This document shows, one piece after another, positions 36,156 through 36,992 of a DNA stretch of 36,992 nt (positions are counted from its first letter, which is position 1; every line of letters begins with the position of its first letter). A program made the translations under genes and the position numbers. The notes beneath the pieces were generated by a model that was given only the letters and a program-made list of their open reading frames with translations, ran no database searches and was not told the origin of the DNA. The stretch comes from Gelidibacter salicanalis (lineage in GTDB: Bacteria; Bacteroidota; Bacteroidia; Flavobacteriales; Flavobacteriaceae): NCBI RefSeq assembly GCF_016469035.1, contig NZ_JAEHJZ010000028.1:1-36992 (forward strand), given 5' to 3'.

Positions 36156-36929
36156 CTATTCATTCAAAAAGACAACCTTTCCAGTTGAAAGATCATAGTT
36201 GGCACCTACAATTTTTATTTCTCCATTTTCAACCATTTCTGCCAACACAGGACTTTGGACAAGGGTTTCTTCTAAGTTTAGCAGTATATTTTTCTCTATT
36301 ACCGCATCTACAAAAACTGCGTTTTTAGAAGTTCTCTGAGAAGCTTCAGTTGGCTCCTCAACCGCCGCTACGGCAGGTTGAATTTTTTGTAACAAAGAGG
36401 TTAGGTTACCAAGTTCAGCTTTATCAATAGCGCCCTTAACGGCACCACAGTTTTCGTGGCCCATAATAACCACCAGCTTAGCTCCTGCAATTTTCGTTGC
36501 AAATTCCATACTTCCCAATTGGTCAGTATTTACAAAATTTCCGGCAACACGACCAACAAATATATCGCCAATGCCTTGATCAAACACATCTTCCACAGGC
36601 ACGCGGCTATCCACACAACTAAGAATAATGGCTTTAGGGTATTGCCCTGTTTTTGTTTTTCTTACCTGCTCACTGTGATCTCGATTTGTAGCGCGCTGGT
36701 TAATAAAACGCTCGTTGCCCGCTTTTAAATCGTCTATGACCATTTGTGGGGTGAGTTTTTCTTGATCTTCCTTAGTCATGACATGGGTCACTACTTCTTG
36801 TTCTTCCAAGGAGTTCTGAACGGTCGTCGATTCTTCAATTGTATTGGGATCTTCCTTGCATGAGAAGAGCATGGTGGTGCCACCTAAAATTAGTACTGCA
36901 AGCGATAATGTAATTTTATTTGTTTTCAT
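36156..36929 (-). CDS. Lipoprotein beta-carbonic anhydrase
   Basis: Catalyses reversible hydration of CO2 to bicarbonate. The 257-residue protein has a lipoprotein signal peptide with lipobox LFSC (Cys24), an acidic linker, and a beta-class carbonic anhydrase domain from about residue 60. Zinc ligands are Cys105, His158 and Cys161, with the Asp107-Arg109 dyad in SCVDSRVP and the ligands in GHENCGAV. Most beta-class enzymes are cytosolic, so export is notable though known in some bacteria. I chose ATG 36929 (MKTNKITLSL); a TTG at 36956 would add nine residues ahead of the signal peptide. Beta-class identity is firm; extracytoplasmic location is inferred from the lipobox. Confidence 0.93.
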   Translation of the reverse strand: MKTNKITLSLAVLILGGTTMLFSCKEDPNTIEESTTVQNSLEEQEVVTHVMTKEDQEKLTPQMVIDDLKAGNERFINQRATNRDHSEQVRKTKTGQYPKAIILSCVDSRVPVEDVFDQGIGDIFVGRVAGNFVNTDQLGSMEFATKIAGAKLVVIMGHENCGAVKGAIDKAELGNLTSLLQKIQPAVAAVEEPTEASQRTSKNAVFVDAVIEKNILLNLEETLVQSPVLAEMVENGEIKIVGANYDLSTGKVVFLNE

Positions 36930-36966
36930 GTTGTGTTTTTTTAAATATATGTTCAATATTTTGCTA

Positions 36967-36974
36967 CAAATATA
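36967..36974 (-). promoter_or_regulatory. -7 element for the carbonic anhydrase gene
   Basis: TATATTTG read leftward, 37 bases before ATG 36929. The -33 region runs to the edge of the window and cannot be fully judged. A start near 36960 leaves almost no room for ribosome binding at the TTG at 36956, which favours the ATG. Confidence 0.5.
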
Positions 36975-36992
36975 TAAATACTTTTTTAAATA

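Noticed and set aside
36930-36956. TTG start for the carbonic anhydrase
   Set aside because: It would place nine residues, including KKH, ahead of a complete signal peptide and lies only about ten bases after the -7 element.

Overview
The window is a stretch of chromosome from a member of the Bacteroidota, most likely a marine Flavobacteriaceae. The evidence is the AT-rich sequence, the absence of Shine-Dalgarno sequences before starts, repeated matches to the Bacteroidota promoter -7 element TAnnTTTG, a fused SecDF, and protein families typical of the group (DUF6588, DUF2911, DUF4412, YidD between CysS and Lgt, CtlX). I see no phage, transposase, CRISPR array, rRNA or tRNA. Most of the window is ordinary core genome, so the interesting signals are mainly non-coding or concern gene starts.

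Layout. Positions 1-177 are a hairpin-rich gap. 178-3489 (+) is an envelope/translation block: cysS, yidD, lgt and a DUF192 lipoprotein overlapping lgt. 3837-13000 (-) holds secDF, a small membrane protein resembling a piece of SecD, a DUF4412 protein, mdh, a DUF6588 protein and gyrB, followed by asnB (13334-15004, -). Then come a DUF2911 protein (+), queE and an exported Rid-family protein (-). 17305-23572 (+) carries a HerA-like ATPase, a lipoprotein, a YitT-like protein, a cupin / hydrolase / rluF cluster, a small membrane protein and a VOC protein. 23622-28606 (-) carries a YwaF-like membrane protein, folD, ffh and argS. The right end has a TPR histidine kinase (+), ctlX (-), an M14 peptidase (+), nhaA (-) and a lipoprotein carbonic anhydrase (-).

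Functional themes. Several genes serve membrane-protein and lipoprotein biogenesis: Ffh targets nascent chains, SecDF drives export, YidD assists insertion, and Lgt lipidates the many lipoproteins predicted here. CysS and ArgS charge tRNAs, QueE and RluF modify RNA, and Mdh, AsnB, FolD and CtlX are central or amino-acid metabolism. NhaA and the carbonic anhydrase both bear on pH and ion balance.

Best leads. (1) A T8 tract at the start of the M14 peptidase gene puts its best ATG out of frame by one base, so it may be a phase-variable switch or a sequencing error. (2) A stand-alone SecD-like domain protein lies just upstream of secDF. (3) Two copies of a 244-bp multi-hairpin repeat occur 13 kb apart. 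(4) An 18-bp perfect hairpin lies in the ctlX leader. (5) Heptanucleotide arrays lie on both sides of ffh. (6) queE and rluF have promoters so close to the ATG that their mRNAs should be leaderless. I found no convincing new multi-gene system.
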